Assembly: GCF_004344915.1 (NCBI RefSeq) | Contig: NZ_SKFG01000015.1 | Location: forward strand, 1 to 51,717 | Source of the DNA: Paenibacillus albiflavus | GTDB lineage: Bacteria > Bacillota > Bacilli > Paenibacillales > NBRC-103111 | Direction of reading: 5' to 3' | DNA: 51,717 bases | Part shown: positions 25,300 to 37,851 of the stretch, piece after piece | Position numbering within the stretch: the stretch's first letter is position 1 | Layout of the letters: the number at the start of each line of letters is the position of its first letter | Made by a program: the position numbers and the translations under genes | The notes under the pieces: generated by a model | Seen by the model: the letters and a program-made list of their open reading frames with translations, nothing else | What the model was told of the DNA's origin: nothing | Database searches by the model: none

Positions 25300-26289
25300 A
25301 TGAAAGCAATCATACATACTGGGATGAACGGCTTGAAGGGCTTAACATATGAAGACGTTAATGACAAACAGCCGGGCTTCGGCGAAGTAAAAGTAAGGCT
25401 GAAAACAGCAGGATTGAATCATCGAGACTTATTTCTCATGGCGAATCGAACAAATAAGGATGCCCCCCTAATTATGGGTTCTGATGGCGCGGGTAGAATT
25501 GAAGCGGTAGGTGAGTGTGTAACAAACATTACAGTAGGTACCGATGTCATCATTAATCCGTGTATCGGGTGGGAAACCACCCACGATGTCCCGACCGTTC
25601 CAGCCATAGTGGGCGGTCCTTCGGATGGTACATTCGCCGAGTCTATCATCATCCCTGCGCAAAATGCCGTCAGCAAACCAGCTTACTTGTCATGGGACGA
25701 AGCTGGCGTATTGCCCTTGTCTGCCTTGACAGCTTATCGGGCTTTGTTCACGAGAGGTAGCTTGAAGCAAGGCGATCATATCCTTATCCCAGGTATTGGT
25801 GGAGGTGTGGCGACTTATGCCATGCTTATGGCTTCAGCAGCGGGTGCACGAGTCAGTGTCACATCACGCAGTGAAGCAAAAAGGCAGGCTGCTCTTGCAC
25901 ATGGGGCAGATCATGCCTTTGACAGTAATAGCGATTGGAAGGAAAATATGAAAGGAGAAACAGTGGATCTCATCCTAGACAGTATCGGGCCAGCGACGTT
26001 CCAACATTACTTTGATGTCATTAAGCCGAATGGCCGTATCGTCACTTATGGAGCAAGCTCAGGAAATCGCATGGAACTAGCGGTACGATCCATATTTTAC
26101 CCCCAAATCAGTATCATCGGTACCTCCATGGGAAGCAGTGAAGAGTTTATTGCTATGCTTCAATTTATGGAACGCCACTCGATACACCCTATCATTGATA
26201 GTGTCTATCCTTTACAAGACACTCTTCAAGCCTTTCAGCGAATGCAACATGGGGAGCAATTTGGGAATATTGGAATAAGAATAGATTGA
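25300..26289 (+). CDS. Zinc-type alcohol dehydrogenase-like oxidoreductase (MDR family)
   Basis: 329 aa from ATG 25300 with GGAGGAG upstream; the reading frame extends 33 codons further but without a ribosome site. The GroES-like N-terminal domain ([26 protein letters not shown]) and the nucleotide-binding Rossmann domain ([32 protein letters not shown]) are clear. The four-Cys structural zinc lobe of classical alcohol dehydrogenases is missing, so it is likely a quinone-oxidoreductase-like or enoyl-reductase-like NADPH enzyme. The substrate is unknown. It is likely controlled by the divergent LysR regulator. Confidence 0.9.
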   Translation: MKAIIHTGMNGLKGLTYEDVNDKQPGFGEVKVRLKTAGLNHRDLFLMANRTNKDAPLIMGSDGAGRIEAVGECVTNITVGTDVIINPCIGWETTHDVPTVPAIVGGPSDGTFAESIIIPAQNAVSKPAYLSWDEAGVLPLSALTAYRALFTRGSLKQGDHILIPGIGGGVATYAMLMASAAGARVSVTSRSEAKRQAALAHGADHAFDSNSDWKENMKGETVDLILDSIGPATFQHYFDVIKPNGRIVTYGASSGNRMELAVRSIFYPQISIIGTSMGSSEEFIAMLQFMERHSIHPIIDSVYPLQDTLQAFQRMQHGEQFGNIGIRID

Positions 26290-26354
26290 GACTCTGAAGG
26301 TATTCATCTCCATTTTCGTTTGGGTCAGCTTGTTTTTCTATTTTCTATAATAGT

Positions 26355-26388
26355 AAAAATCCACAACCGGATTCGGTTGTGGATTTTT
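26355..26388 (-). terminator. Terminator of ssrA
   Basis: Stem TCCACAACCG / CGGTTGTGGA with 4-base loop, flanked by AAAAA and TTTTTT so that it works in both directions. It lies 5 bp beyond the tmRNA 3' end and is nearly identical to the hairpin at 16300-16323. Confidence 0.85.
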
Positions 26389-26392
26389 TGTA

Positions 26393-26753
26393 TGGAGGCG
26401 AGGGGAGTCGAACCCCTGTCCGAAGACAACGCCACATAGACTTCTACGGGTGTAGTCACAGATTTGATGTCACCTAGGCTGACGCCCCGTAACCGGCTTC
26501 TTCCTAGGTCAGCCTGATTGTCTTCTTCAGCACACCCCAGGCGGAGATGTGACAGCGTATCCCACTAAAGTTGGGCCCCTATCCTGGTACATGGGCGATA
26601 CAAGGTAGAAGCTCGCTCACAGGTTATTAAGCTGCGAATGCGAAGTTGTTGTTTTGTTTGCCGTTTAATAGGCTTTAGCGTTGATGAAGCGGACGCTCCC
26701 CACTACCCGCTATCCATGCTCGAACTATCCCCGTCGAATCCAAAAACGCCCCC
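26393..26753 (-). ncRNA. ssrA: tmRNA
   Basis: 361 bases on the minus strand. The 5' end GGGGGCG pairs with CGCCTCC before the discriminator A (one G-U pair), forming the tRNA-like acceptor stem; TTCGACTCC forms the T arm. CCA is not encoded. The tag reading frame at 26627-26662 starts at GGC and ends TAA, giving the tag (A)GKQNNNFAFAA. tmRNA rescues ribosomes stalled on broken mRNA and adds this degradation tag; SmpB, its partner, is encoded 205 bp upstream on the same strand. The 3' end is a common integration site for mobile elements, and a 22-bp copy of it occurs at 7546-7567. Confidence 0.97.
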
Positions 26754-26958
26754 GTAATGTGAAACGATTGCCCGTGCTAATCACACGCCCGTTTCATAAA
26801 GACGCATCTGTATCCCCGAGTTAACGAGTTGGATGCTAATTGTATCTTCCGCATATGTTTAATGCGCTTGATACATTCTTAGTATATCATATCCTCCTGA
26901 TTGCTGCCGATAATGTTAATGGGAGTTCAGGTGGTTGTTACCACAAAAAAAATCTTAA

Positions 26959-27444
26959 TTATCTAGCTACCTTCTGTCTCTCACGCAATGCGCGCTGAAT
27001 GTCACGATCTGCATCGCGCTTAGCGGCTGTATCACGCTTATCGTATAGCTTCTTACCTCGACCAAGACCGAGTAGCAGCTTAGCATAGCCATTACGTACA
27101 TACACTTTTAGCGGTACTAGTGTATAACCTTGCTGCTTGGTTAATCCAATCAGCTTATTGATCTCAACCTTCTTCAGAAGAAGCTTACGAGCTCTGGTCG
27201 GATCAGTTGGGTTACTGCGATTGCCCTGCTCAAAAGGGGATATATGCATGTTATGCACGAATGCCTCTCCATTACGAATCGTTGCGAACGCATCACCAAT
27301 ATTGGCTCTACTTTGGCGTAGTGATTTAATCTCCGTACCTGTTAATACCATACCACATTCAAATGTGTCTTCGATAAAATAGTCATGAGATGCTTTCTTG
27401 TTCTGTGCAAGCACTTTGCCGCCGTTCTCATTCTTCTTCACCAT
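26959..27444 (-). CDS. smpB: SsrA-binding protein SmpB
   Basis: 161 aa from ATG 27444 (AAAGGAG upstream); a longer reading to 27513 has no ribosome site. The OB-fold core is typical ([24 protein letters not shown], then [13 protein letters not shown]), and the basic tail ([23 protein letters not shown]) inserts into the mRNA path of the ribosome. It binds tmRNA and is required for trans-translation. Order rnr-smpB-ssrA is conserved in Firmicutes. Confidence 0.98.
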   Translation of the reverse strand: MVKKNENGGKVLAQNKKASHDYFIEDTFECGMVLTGTEIKSLRQSRANIGDAFATIRNGEAFVHNMHISPFEQGNRSNPTDPTRARKLLLKKVEINKLIGLTKQQGYTLVPLKVYVRNGYAKLLLGLGRGKKLYDKRDTAAKRDADRDIQRALRERQKVAR

Positions 27445-27558
27445 GCGAGAGGACTCCTTTCTTTGAGGAAATAAGCAATGAGCGAAGATTTTCGCCTTCG
27501 CCCATTGTACCAACTTCGCCCATAGAAATCAAGGTGGAGTCATGATTCAGTTCCGTGA

Positions 27559-30291
27559 TCAGCGTGGACGCTTGCCCTTATTTCTAAGCACATTCACACT
27601 GCTTGCCCAGTCACCTGAGTAGCTATTTTTACTGTCGTCACCTTTACCGCGCTTGGATCCTGTTTGAACAGATGAATTGGTATCATTCTTCCGTTTCCCA
27701 CGTCCAGAAGAACGATCGCCGCCCGAACTTTGCTGGCCATTAGCACCTAGCGAGATTCCACCTTGGCTGCTTCCTTTGCCATTGCGCGATTTCCCACCGC
27801 GTTTTCCAGGGCGGCCTTTACCGCTCGCATCATGAGCATTGCTAAAGTAGTCTGACCCTCCATTTGTAGACTCATGGTCTTTGAATGGTGGATCGATACT
27901 TGGATCACTCATGGATTGCCCTACTTGAATCCCAATCTTACCGTCTTTATCCTTCTTACGCGACTTAGCAGACTCTCCACTAAACTGCGATTTCCGGTCC
28001 TTCTTCCCTTTTTGACCGAAGCCACCAGCATTGCCTTGATCGTCGCGCTTGCCGCCACGTCTGCCTCGACCGCCGCCTGGAACTCCTGATCCACCTCTAG
28101 TACGTCCGCCAAACTTATCGAACAGACTTTGCTTACCGCCATTGCGAGGCTTCATATCTACCATCTCAAAGTCGATGGTATGATCATCCATGTTCACGCG
28201 TGCCACGCGGATCTTCACTTCGTCTCCGATACGGAATGTCTTGGAAGTACGTTCGCCAATCAGCATATGATACATTTCGTGATAGTTGTAATAATCATCT
28301 GTTAGATCGCTAAGACGAATTAAGCCTTCAACTGAATTGTCCAGTTCAATGAACATACCAAAGCCGGTAACCGATGAAATAATCCCTTCGAATTCCTCAC
28401 CGACTTTATCCAGCATGAATTCTGCCTTCTTGAGCGCTTCTGTATCACGCTCGGCGTCCACAGCCACTCGTTCACGATCAGAAGATTGCTGTGCAATATC
28501 CTTCATGCGTTCCGTCATGTATTCATTACGCTGCTCAGATAACACACCATTCTCGATCACTTCGCGAATCATCCGATGGATGACGAGGTCAGGATAACGA
28601 CGAATTGGTGATGTAAAATGCGAATAGAACTCTGCTGCCAATCCAAAATGGCCAAGACTCTGGGCCTCATACCGCGCTTGCTTCATGGAGCGAAGCATAA
28701 CTGTCGAGATAACCGTCTCTTCTTTCGTTCCCTTAATCTCCTCAAGTACATCCTGCAACGCTCTTGGATGAACCTTTTTGTTGCCTGCACCCTTAACCAC
28801 ATAACCAAAGTTCGCAACGAATTGCAGAAAATGTATCAGCTTCTCCTGATCGGGATCTTCATGTATACGATACAGGAATGGCACCTTCAGCCAGTAAAAA
28901 TGCTCCGCGACGGTTTCATTCGCAGCTAGCATGAACTCTTCAATGATCATCTCTGCAATCGAACGTTCTCGTTTAATAATATCCGTCGGCTTCCCGTTCT
29001 CATCTACGATAACTTTGGATTCCTGGAAGTCAAAATCAATCGCACCACGGCGCTGACGCTTGCTGCGAAGCTTCATCGCAAGCTCGTCCATCAGCTTAAA
29101 GTGATCGACAAGCCCTGCATATCGTTCCATTAATTCTGGATGCTCATCAGGCTCTGTTAAGATTTTGCGGACATTCGTATAAGTCATGCGCTCCGTCGTC
29201 TTAATGACGGATGTAAAAATATCATGCCGTACCACATTGGCCTCGCTATCGAATTCCATCTCACAAGACATCGTCAAGCGATTGACTTGAGGATTAAGCG
29301 AGCATATTCCGTTCGATAATCGATGAGGCAGCATCGGAATCACGCGGTCCACCAAATAAACGGAGCAACCACGCGCATAGGCTTCACGATCAAGCATAGA
29401 TCCTTCTTTGACGTAATAGCCTACATCTGCAATATGTACCCCAAGTAAGTAATTCCCATTCGGTAATCGTTCCACATTGACAGCATCATCTAGATCCTTA
29501 GCATCTTCGCCGTCGATAGTTACGATCTGTTTGTCTCGCAAATCACGCCGACCTTGTCCTAGAAGCTCTTCATCACTGATTGATTCTGGCGCCTTAGCAG
29601 CTTCGGCCATGACTTCTTCACTGAATGCTTCTGGCAAATTATATTTGCGAATGATCGAAAGAATATCCACACCTGGATCATCCTTATGACCCAGAATCTC
29701 GACAATTTGCCCTTCTGCCGCAGCACGTCCTTCTGGATAAGATACGATCTTTGCGACCACTTTCTGACCATTCACAGCACCTTGGAACGAACCTTCAGGT
29801 ATAAAAATGTCCCGATTCACGCGCTTATCGTCGGGAATCACAAAGCCAAACGTACCATTCGATTGGAATGTACCAATGATTTGTGTGTTTGCTCTTGAAA
29901 TAACCTGTACAACTTCACCCTCAGTTCTACCACCTGAAGGGCTCTGCGAAGTTATGCGAACGAGAATCGTATCTCCATTCATCGCAGTATGCATATCGGC
30001 CGCATTAATATAAATATCCTGCTGATCCCGATCATCAGGAATAAGGAAGCCAAAACCCTTCGCATGCGCCTGCAGCCTGCCTCTTAACATATTCATCCGT
30101 TCAGGAACACCGTACCGATCATTATTGGAGCGTAGAATGAACCCTTTATTTTCAAGCTCATTCAGAACTTTCAAGAATTGTTTGAAATCTTCCGCGCGTT
30201 GAATGCCAAAATGCTTTTCTAGCTCACCATAGGTCATGGGTCTATAAGCAGTTTCTCGCATGAACGTTAGAATATCCTGTTCTGTAATCAT
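27559..30291 (-). CDS. rnr: Ribonuclease R
   Basis: 910 aa from ATG 30291 (AAGGTG 8 bases upstream; GTG 30300 overlaps that site). Domains in order: N-terminal helix-turn-helix (about 1-75), two cold-shock domains (about 75-230), RNB catalytic domain with the metal-binding acidic cluster DAKDLDDAVNV (about 260), and an S1 domain (EFEGIISSVTGFGMFIELDN). A tail of about 170 residues rich in Gly, Lys, Arg and Ser follows. The enzyme degrades structured RNA 3' to 5' and takes part in mRNA decay during trans-translation. The tail is longer than in the Bacillus enzymes I recall and is low-complexity, probably for RNA or ribosome binding. Confidence 0.97.
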   Translation of the reverse strand: MITEQDILTFMRETAYRPMTYGELEKHFGIQRAEDFKQFLKVLNELENKGFILRSNNDRYGVPERMNMLRGRLQAHAKGFGFLIPDDRDQQDIYINAADMHTAMNGDTILVRITSQSPSGGRTEGEVVQVISRANTQIIGTFQSNGTFGFVIPDDKRVNRDIFIPEGSFQGAVNGQKVVAKIVSYPEGRAAAEGQIVEILGHKDDPGVDILSIIRKYNLPEAFSEEVMAEAAKAPESISDEELLGQGRRDLRDKQIVTIDGEDAKDLDDAVNVERLPNGNYLLGVHIADVGYYVKEGSMLDREAYARGCSVYLVDRVIPMLPHRLSNGICSLNPQVNRLTMSCEMEFDSEANVVRHDIFTSVIKTTERMTYTNVRKILTEPDEHPELMERYAGLVDHFKLMDELAMKLRSKRQRRGAIDFDFQESKVIVDENGKPTDIIKRERSIAEMIIEEFMLAANETVAEHFYWLKVPFLYRIHEDPDQEKLIHFLQFVANFGYVVKGAGNKKVHPRALQDVLEEIKGTKEETVISTVMLRSMKQARYEAQSLGHFGLAAEFYSHFTSPIRRYPDLVIHRMIREVIENGVLSEQRNEYMTERMKDIAQQSSDRERVAVDAERDTEALKKAEFMLDKVGEEFEGIISSVTGFGMFIELDNSVEGLIRLSDLTDDYYNYHEMYHMLIGERTSKTFRIGDEVKIRVARVNMDDHTIDFEMVDMKPRNGGKQSLFDKFGGRTRGGSGVPGGGRGRRGGKRDDQGNAGGFGQKGKKDRKSQFSGESAKSRKKDKDGKIGIQVGQSMSDPSIDPPFKDHESTNGGSDYFSNAHDASGKGRPGKRGGKSRNGKGSSQGGISLGANGQQSSGGDRSSGRGKRKNDTNSSVQTGSKRGKGDDSKNSYSGDWASSVNVLRNKGKRPR

Positions 30292-30336
30292 TATCGTCAC
30301 CTTCTATCCATTTGCTTCTATAATCCTAAATAAAAA

Positions 30337-30363
30337 ACAGCAGGTATAGGTTGCCCCTGCTGT
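30337..30363 (-). terminator. Terminator or attenuator between secG and rnr
   Basis: Stem ACAGCAGG / CCTGCTGT followed on the minus strand by TTTTTTA, 18 bp after the secG stop. It would end or reduce transcription before rnr. Confidence 0.85.
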
Positions 30364-30380
30364 CTTAAATTTATTTGTTA

Positions 30381-30617
30381 CTATGATTTTACAAAATAAG
30401 CTACGACAAGAGACAATATGAAAAATGCACTTGCCAATCCAATAGTTAGACGTTCCAAGAACAACTCTAAGCCGCGTGCCTTTTGTTTACCGAACAAATG
30501 TTCAGCACCACCAGAAATTGCGCCTGCAAGTCCTGCACTTTTACCTTTTTGTAGTAAAACTACAATGATCAATCCAACCGAAGCAATCACAAGTAACACT
30601 TTCCATAATAATTCCAT
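30381..30617 (-). CDS. secG: Preprotein translocase subunit SecG
   Basis: 78 aa with two transmembrane helices (about 3-22 and 53-74) joined by a Gly/Ala-rich loop ([26 protein letters not shown]) that is diagnostic for SecG. It supports SecYE during protein export. ATG 30617 has AGGTG upstream. The position between eno and rnr is usual for Firmicutes. Confidence 0.96.
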   Translation of the reverse strand: MELLWKVLLVIASVGLIIVVLLQKGKSAGLAGAISGGAEHLFGKQKARGLELFLERLTIGLASAFFILSLVVAYFVKS

Positions 30618-30724
30618 ATCGACACCTCATAGTTATTTCTCAACATAAAAAATAAAACAAGCATCTATTATTTTAACACAGATAGTGATCAGTAGCAATA
30701 TTTATACACAACAGTCATAAAAAA

Positions 30725-30744
30725 GGGACCCCTCACGAGGTCCC
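30725..30744 (-). terminator. Terminator of the glycolytic operon
   Basis: Stem GGGACC / GGTCCC extended by flanking GA-TC pairs, with TTTTTT behind it on the minus strand, 18 bp after the eno stop. Confidence 0.88.
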
Positions 30745-30762
30745 TCAAGCTATTTAAGCTAA

Positions 30763-32073
<1,311 letters not shown>

Positions 32074-32125
32074 TTAATTTGCTGAAACGGTTATGTTTCA
32101 AAATTTGTAGTATTGGTTAGATTGA

Positions 32126-33664
32126 TTATTTCTCTATAACTGATCTTCCTGTCATTTCGGCAGGTTGTTCAATCCCAAGTAAATTTAGCATAGTTGGTGC
32201 AATGTCTGCTAGAATTCCGCCTTCGCGAAGCTTCACATTCTTATCTGTAACGATGAATGGCACTGGATTTGTCGTATGTGCAGTGAATGGACGATCTTGT
32301 TCGTCACGAACGAGATCCGCATTACCATGGTCAGCCGTGATGCAAACAGCTCCGCCTTTGGCAAGAATCGCATCGACAACTTTACCCATGCACTCATCTG
32401 TCACTTCAACAGCGCGAACTGTCGGTTCAACAAGACCAGAGTGACCCACCATATCAGGGTTAGCAAAGTTCAAGATAATCATATCTTGTGCATCAGCTTC
32501 AATTTCTTTCAGAACTGCTTCTGTTACTTCATAAGCACTCATCTCTGGCTGTAGATCATAAGTAGCTACTTTAGGTGAAGGAATTAGAATGCGTTTCTCA
32601 CCAGGGAGCTCTTCATGACGTCCACCATTGAAGAAGAACGTTACATGCGGATACTTCTCTGTCTCAGCAATTCGCAATTGCTTAAGTCCTTTATTCGATA
32701 CCACATCACCGATTGTGTTCGTAATATCTTTAGGAGAGAAAGCTACAGATCCTTTAACAGACGCATCATAAGTCGTCATGCATACAAAGTTAAGCTCCTC
32801 TGGGTGATTAGCACCACGATCAAAACCATTAAACTCAGGATTTGTTAGAGCTTGTGAAATTTGAATCGCACGGTCAGGACGGAAGTTAAAGAAAATCATG
32901 GAATCGCCTGATGCTACTGTAGTAAGCGCCTTACCACTGCCATCCGTGATAACAGTTGGTACAAAGAACTCATCAAGTACGTTCTGTTCATACGATTCTT
33001 TAACCGCCTGGATTGGATCTGTATGCGTAGGACCATCGCCATAAACCATAGAACGATAAGATTTCTCCACACGTTCCCAGCGCTTATCGCGGTCCATTGC
33101 ATAGTAACGGCCTTGGACTGTAGCAATCTGTCCTACACCGATTTCTTTGATTTTTGCTTGGAGCTCTTCTAAATAACCAACAGCCGAGCTAGGTGCTACA
33201 TCTCGTCCATCCAAAATAGCATGAACATAAACGTTATTGAAGCTCTCACGCTTTGCTAATTCTAGCAAGGCATATAGATGAGAGTTATGCGAGTGAACAC
33301 CACCATCAGATAGAAGACCGAGTAAATGCAATTGCTTGCCTTTCTCTTTAGCACTTCGTACTGCGTCTACAAGCTTGTCAATTTCAAAGAATTCTCCATC
33401 ACGAATGGATTTGGTAATACGAGTTAGATCTTGATATACGATGCGACCTGCACCGATGTTCAAATGTCCGACTTCCGAGTTGCCCATTTGCCCTTCAGGC
33501 AAACCAACAGCTTCACCACAAGCAGTTAAAGTTGTAAAAGGGAACTCCTGACGAAACCGATCATAATTAGGTTTCTTTGCTTGCGCAACCGCATTGCCTT
33601 GTACTTCGTCACGCAAACCAAATCCGTCCATAATAATTAACGCAACAGGTTTACGAGCAGCCAT
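32126..33664 (-). CDS. gpmI: 2,3-bisphosphoglycerate-independent phosphoglycerate mutase
   Basis: 512 aa. Metal- and phosphate-binding motifs of the alkaline-phosphatase superfamily are present: LIIMDGFGL, the phospho-Ser in [14 protein letters not shown], and [11 protein letters not shown] near the C-terminus. This Mn-dependent enzyme interconverts 3- and 2-phosphoglycerate and is also essential for spore formation and germination in related species. Its ATG follows the tpiA stop directly, so translation is coupled. Confidence 0.98.
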   Translation of the reverse strand: MAARKPVALIIMDGFGLRDEVQGNAVAQAKKPNYDRFRQEFPFTTLTACGEAVGLPEGQMGNSEVGHLNIGAGRIVYQDLTRITKSIRDGEFFEIDKLVDAVRSAKEKGKQLHLLGLLSDGGVHSHNSHLYALLELAKRESFNNVYVHAILDGRDVAPSSAVGYLEELQAKIKEIGVGQIATVQGRYYAMDRDKRWERVEKSYRSMVYGDGPTHTDPIQAVKESYEQNVLDEFFVPTVITDGSGKALTTVASGDSMIFFNFRPDRAIQISQALTNPEFNGFDRGANHPEELNFVCMTTYDASVKGSVAFSPKDITNTIGDVVSNKGLKQLRIAETEKYPHVTFFFNGGRHEELPGEKRILIPSPKVATYDLQPEMSAYEVTEAVLKEIEADAQDMIILNFANPDMVGHSGLVEPTVRAVEVTDECMGKVVDAILAKGGAVCITADHGNADLVRDEQDRPFTAHTTNPVPFIVTDKNVKLREGGILADIAPTMLNLLGIEQPAEMTGRSVIEK

Positions 33665-34420
33665 TTATTTCGCCCCCTGAACAAGTGCGATATAGGAAGC
33701 AGGCTCAAGAGACGCTCCACCAACAAGAGCACCATCGATGTCTTGCTCGCCCATATATTCAGTAACATTATTAGGTTTAACAGAACCGCCATATTGAATA
33801 CGAACAGCATCTGCTACGGATGAATCATATAAAGCTGCAATTAAGCTGCGGATGTAGCCAATAACATCTTGTGCATCTGCTGCTGTCGAGGATTTGCCTG
33901 TTCCAATCGCCCAGATTGGTTCATAAGCAACAACCACCTGCTTAGCAAGCTCAGCAGAAAGTCCAGCGAATGCAGCTTCTGTTTGCACTTTACACACGTC
34001 TTTCGTCTGTCCAGCTTCACGTTCCTCAAGCTTCTCTCCAACACAGACGATTGGTGTAACACCATACTTAAATGCAGCGTGAACTTTCTTGTTCACTGTT
34101 TCATCTGTTTCTGCATAATAAGCACGACGCTCGGAGTGTCCGATAATGACATAGTGTACGCCTAGATCTTGAAGCATTAGGCCAGAGATTTCCCCAGTGA
34201 ATGCGCCATTTTCTTCCCAGTGCATATTTTGTGCGCCTACTTTAATGGAAGTGCCTTTAACAGCTTCCACAAGTGCAGGAAGGCAAGTATAAGGTGCGCA
34301 TACAACGCTCTCTACTCCTGCAACTTCCGCGCCGCCTTTAATTTCATTTACAAATGCTGTAGCTTCGGAAACTGTTTTGAACATTTTCCAGTTTCCTGCA
34401 ATGATTGGTGTTCTAGTCAT
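33665..34420 (-). CDS. tpiA: Triosephosphate isomerase
   Basis: 251 aa TIM barrel: NWKMFKT with the substrate-binding Lys near residue 11, catalytic His in GHSERR, catalytic Glu in [12 protein letters not shown], and the phosphate-binding loop GGSVKP. It interconverts dihydroxyacetone phosphate and glyceraldehyde 3-phosphate. It lies 21 bp after pgk and directly abuts gpmI. Confidence 0.99.
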   Translation of the reverse strand: MTRTPIIAGNWKMFKTVSEATAFVNEIKGGAEVAGVESVVCAPYTCLPALVEAVKGTSIKVGAQNMHWEENGAFTGEISGLMLQDLGVHYVIIGHSERRAYYAETDETVNKKVHAAFKYGVTPIVCVGEKLEEREAGQTKDVCKVQTEAAFAGLSAELAKQVVVAYEPIWAIGTGKSSTAADAQDVIGYIRSLIAALYDSSVADAVRIQYGGSVKPNNVTEYMGEQDIDGALVGGASLEPASYIALVQGAK

Positions 34421-34441
34421 CTAAATCAAGCTTCCTCTCTA

Positions 34442-35623
34442 TTACTTATCGTTAAGTGCAACAACACCTGGCAGTGCTTTGCCTTCCATGAATTCTAGTG
34501 ATGCGCCGCCACCAGTTGAAATATGATCCATCTTGCTAGCTAGACCGAATTTTTCAACTGCTGCTGCAGAATCGCCACCGCCAATGACTGTGTAACCTGC
34601 TGTTTGCGCACATGCTTCTGCAACAGCTTTCGTACCGTTTGCAAAAGCATCCATTTCGAATACGCCCATTGGACCATTCCAAACGATAAGCTTGGAGTTT
34701 TTAATTGTATCAGCATAAATATCGCGAGTTTTCGGCCCAATATCTAGACCTTCCCAGTCAGCAGGAATATCCGTTACATCGACGACTTTGGTATTCGCTG
34801 TCGGACTGAAATCATCTGCTACGACAATATCAACTGCAAGCAATAGATTCACGTTATTCGCTTTTGCCTTCTCAATAAAGCCTAACGCCATATCAAGCTT
34901 CTCGTTATCAACTAGTGATTTACCGATCTCGTGGCCTAGCGCTTTGATGAATGTATAAGATAAACCGCCGCCAATGATCACATTATCTGCGATTTCAATC
35001 ATTTTATTGATAACATCGATTTTATCTTTAACTTTGGAGCCCCCGATAATCGCTGTAAAAGGACGTTCAGGATTTAAAAGTGCTTTGCCTAGTACGCTAA
35101 GCTCTTTCTCCATCAATAGTCCGGATACCGCTGGCAAGTAATGAGCAATACCTTCTGTTGAAGCATGAGCACGGTGTGCAGCGCCAAATGCGTCGTTAAC
35201 ATACAGATCAGCAAGCTCTGCAAATGATTTAGCCAGTTCAGCATCGTTCTTTTCTTCACCTTCATAGAAACGAACGTTTTCAAGAAGCAGCACATTACCA
35301 TCATTCATCGCCGCTACTTGTGCTTTCACCGCATCGCCAATTGCTTCATCAGCCTTAGCTACTGGCTTACCAAGTAATTCAGAAAGACGAACTCCAGCCT
35401 GTGTTAAACGCATCTCGTCAACGAACTTACCTTTTGGACGACCAAGGTGAGAAGCCAAAATTACTTTCGCACCGCGCTCAACGAGATATTTAATCGTTGG
35501 CAATGTTTCACGGATACGAGTATCGTCGGTAATATGTCCGTTCTCCATCGGCACGTTAAAATCAACGCGCACAAACACCTTTTTGCCTGAAACTTCAACG
35601 TCGCGTACACTCTTCTTGTTCAT
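34442..35623 (-). CDS. pgk: Phosphoglycerate kinase
   Basis: 393 aa from ATG 35623, which has GGGGAGG upstream; the frame extends further without a ribosome site. Motifs: [25 protein letters not shown], the hinge and nucleotide-binding part GGSKVKDKI, and [10 protein letters not shown] near the C-terminus. It makes ATP from 1,3-bisphosphoglycerate. Confidence 0.99.
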   Translation of the reverse strand: MNKKSVRDVEVSGKKVFVRVDFNVPMENGHITDDTRIRETLPTIKYLVERGAKVILASHLGRPKGKFVDEMRLTQAGVRLSELLGKPVAKADEAIGDAVKAQVAAMNDGNVLLLENVRFYEGEEKNDAELAKSFAELADLYVNDAFGAAHRAHASTEGIAHYLPAVSGLLMEKELSVLGKALLNPERPFTAIIGGSKVKDKIDVINKMIEIADNVIIGGGLSYTFIKALGHEIGKSLVDNEKLDMALGFIEKAKANNVNLLLAVDIVVADDFSPTANTKVVDVTDIPADWEGLDIGPKTRDIYADTIKNSKLIVWNGPMGVFEMDAFANGTKAVAEACAQTAGYTVIGGGDSAAAVEKFGLASKMDHISTGGGASLEFMEGKALPGVVALNDK

Positions 35624-35660
35624 AGGATAGCCTCCCCAAAGTTTGTCTGTATCAGAGATA

Positions 35661-35684
35661 AAGAGGAGAATCACTTCTCCTCTT
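35661..35684. terminator. Intercistronic hairpin between gapA and pgk
   Basis: Perfect 10-bp arms AAGAGGAGAA / TTCTCCTCTT with a 4-base loop, in the 94-bp gap between gapA and pgk. The T-run lies on the plus-strand side, so for the leftward operon it is more likely an mRNA processing, stability or partial-readthrough element than a full terminator. Related bacteria make gapA in excess over the downstream genes, which such an element would allow; that role is inference. Confidence 0.6.
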
Positions 35685-35717
35685 ATTTTTACAAATCACC
35701 CGTATAAGTGGGTACTA

Positions 35718-36737
<1,020 letters not shown>

Positions 36738-36795
36738 CTAAAAATAATATATATATTTCAAGACTAGCCTTAAGGGGCGAGTCGAGATAACTTGC

Positions 36796-37821
36796 TTAAG
36801 GTGCGTACTTGATGATTTCAAGAGCGGCAGCTTCATCTGTCACAAGAATATCCTCATGGCCGAATTTCAAAAAAGCTGCAATTGCTTTGCCTTTACTTTG
36901 ACCACCAGCTACTCCAATAACAACCTCTGTTTCCTGAATGTCTTCAAGCTGAAGACCAAGTGTCATCATCTTATGAACGACATGTCCGTTGTTGTCAAAA
37001 TAATACCCAAATGCTTCAGCTTCCGCTCCAACATTTTGCAGCATGCTAATCGTAGCTTCTCCAACTTTCCGTCGTTTAGCCATGACCATAGCATCTCCAA
37101 TTCCGTGAACAACAATGCGACAGTTGCGGACAAAACTGACAATTTCCTTTACGCTCGGCTCTTGAAGCAAGCTTTGGTAAGCTTCTTCGCCAAGATCGTC
37201 AGGTACATGTAGCAAGCGATATTGTCCACCAATACGCTGCGCCATTTGCGATGCGACGGTATTAGCTTGCAATTCCACGCTTTCTCCAAGACCGCCTCTA
37301 GCAGGAACGAACCAAGCTTCTTTAATAGGAGCCGAACTGCTCATATGATTCGCTACCTCTGCAATTGTCGAGCCGCCTGTAACCGAAACGACATCACCAT
37401 TAGTTACAAGCTTACGGAGAATGGTTGCCGCCGTTCGTCCAAGTTCCTTCTTGGTAAAGAATGAACGATCGGAATCCCCTGGAACGATAATAACTTGGGA
37501 TAATCCATAAGTAGTTCGAATCTGCGATTCCAGATCCGTTAATTCGAATACCTCTTTAATCATGGGCTCTATTTGATCAAGCAATAGTTGCCCAGCAGGA
37601 GTGATTCGCATACCGTTAGATTCAATTTCCAGAAGACCTTGTGATTTAAGAAAATCGACTTCTCCGCGAAGAACACGTTCCGTGATATTAAGTGATACGG
37701 CGAGTGTTCTTCTGCCAATCACACCTGAAATCATGATGTGATGTAGGATTGTATATCTCTTCTTCATCACATCGAGCAAATCAGGTACTAGTTGTTTCTG
37801 TACTTCCAGAATCCGTTTCAT
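36796..37821 (-). CDS. cggR: Central glycolytic genes regulator CggR
   Basis: 341 aa from ATG 37821, which aligns with the known N-terminal pattern (LEVQKQLVPDLLDVMKKRYTIL); GTG 37842 has no ribosome site. An N-terminal winged helix domain (RRTLAVSLNITERVLRGEVDFLKSQGLLEI) is joined to a sugar-phosphate-binding SorC-type domain (VIIVPGD, TGGSTIAEVA, GVAGGQSKGKAI). In Bacillus CggR represses the gapA operon and fructose-1,6-bisphosphate relieves it. The matching operator lies just upstream at 37852-37887, so it controls its own operon. Confidence 0.97.
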   Translation of the reverse strand: MKRILEVQKQLVPDLLDVMKKRYTILHHIMISGVIGRRTLAVSLNITERVLRGEVDFLKSQGLLEIESNGMRITPAGQLLLDQIEPMIKEVFELTDLESQIRTTYGLSQVIIVPGDSDRSFFTKKELGRTAATILRKLVTNGDVVSVTGGSTIAEVANHMSSSAPIKEAWFVPARGGLGESVELQANTVASQMAQRIGGQYRLLHVPDDLGEEAYQSLLQEPSVKEIVSFVRNCRIVVHGIGDAMVMAKRRKVGEATISMLQNVGAEAEAFGYYFDNNGHVVHKMMTLGLQLEDIQETEVVIGVAGGQSKGKAIAAFLKFGHEDILVTDEAAALEIIKYAP

Positions 37822-37851
37822 AATATATCTAATCTCTCCCACACCATGCTG

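Noticed and set aside
7568-26391. Integrase or recombinase gene for the candidate island
   Set aside because: None of the genes between the repeats shows tyrosine or serine recombinase motifs; if the island is real, its integrase has been lost.
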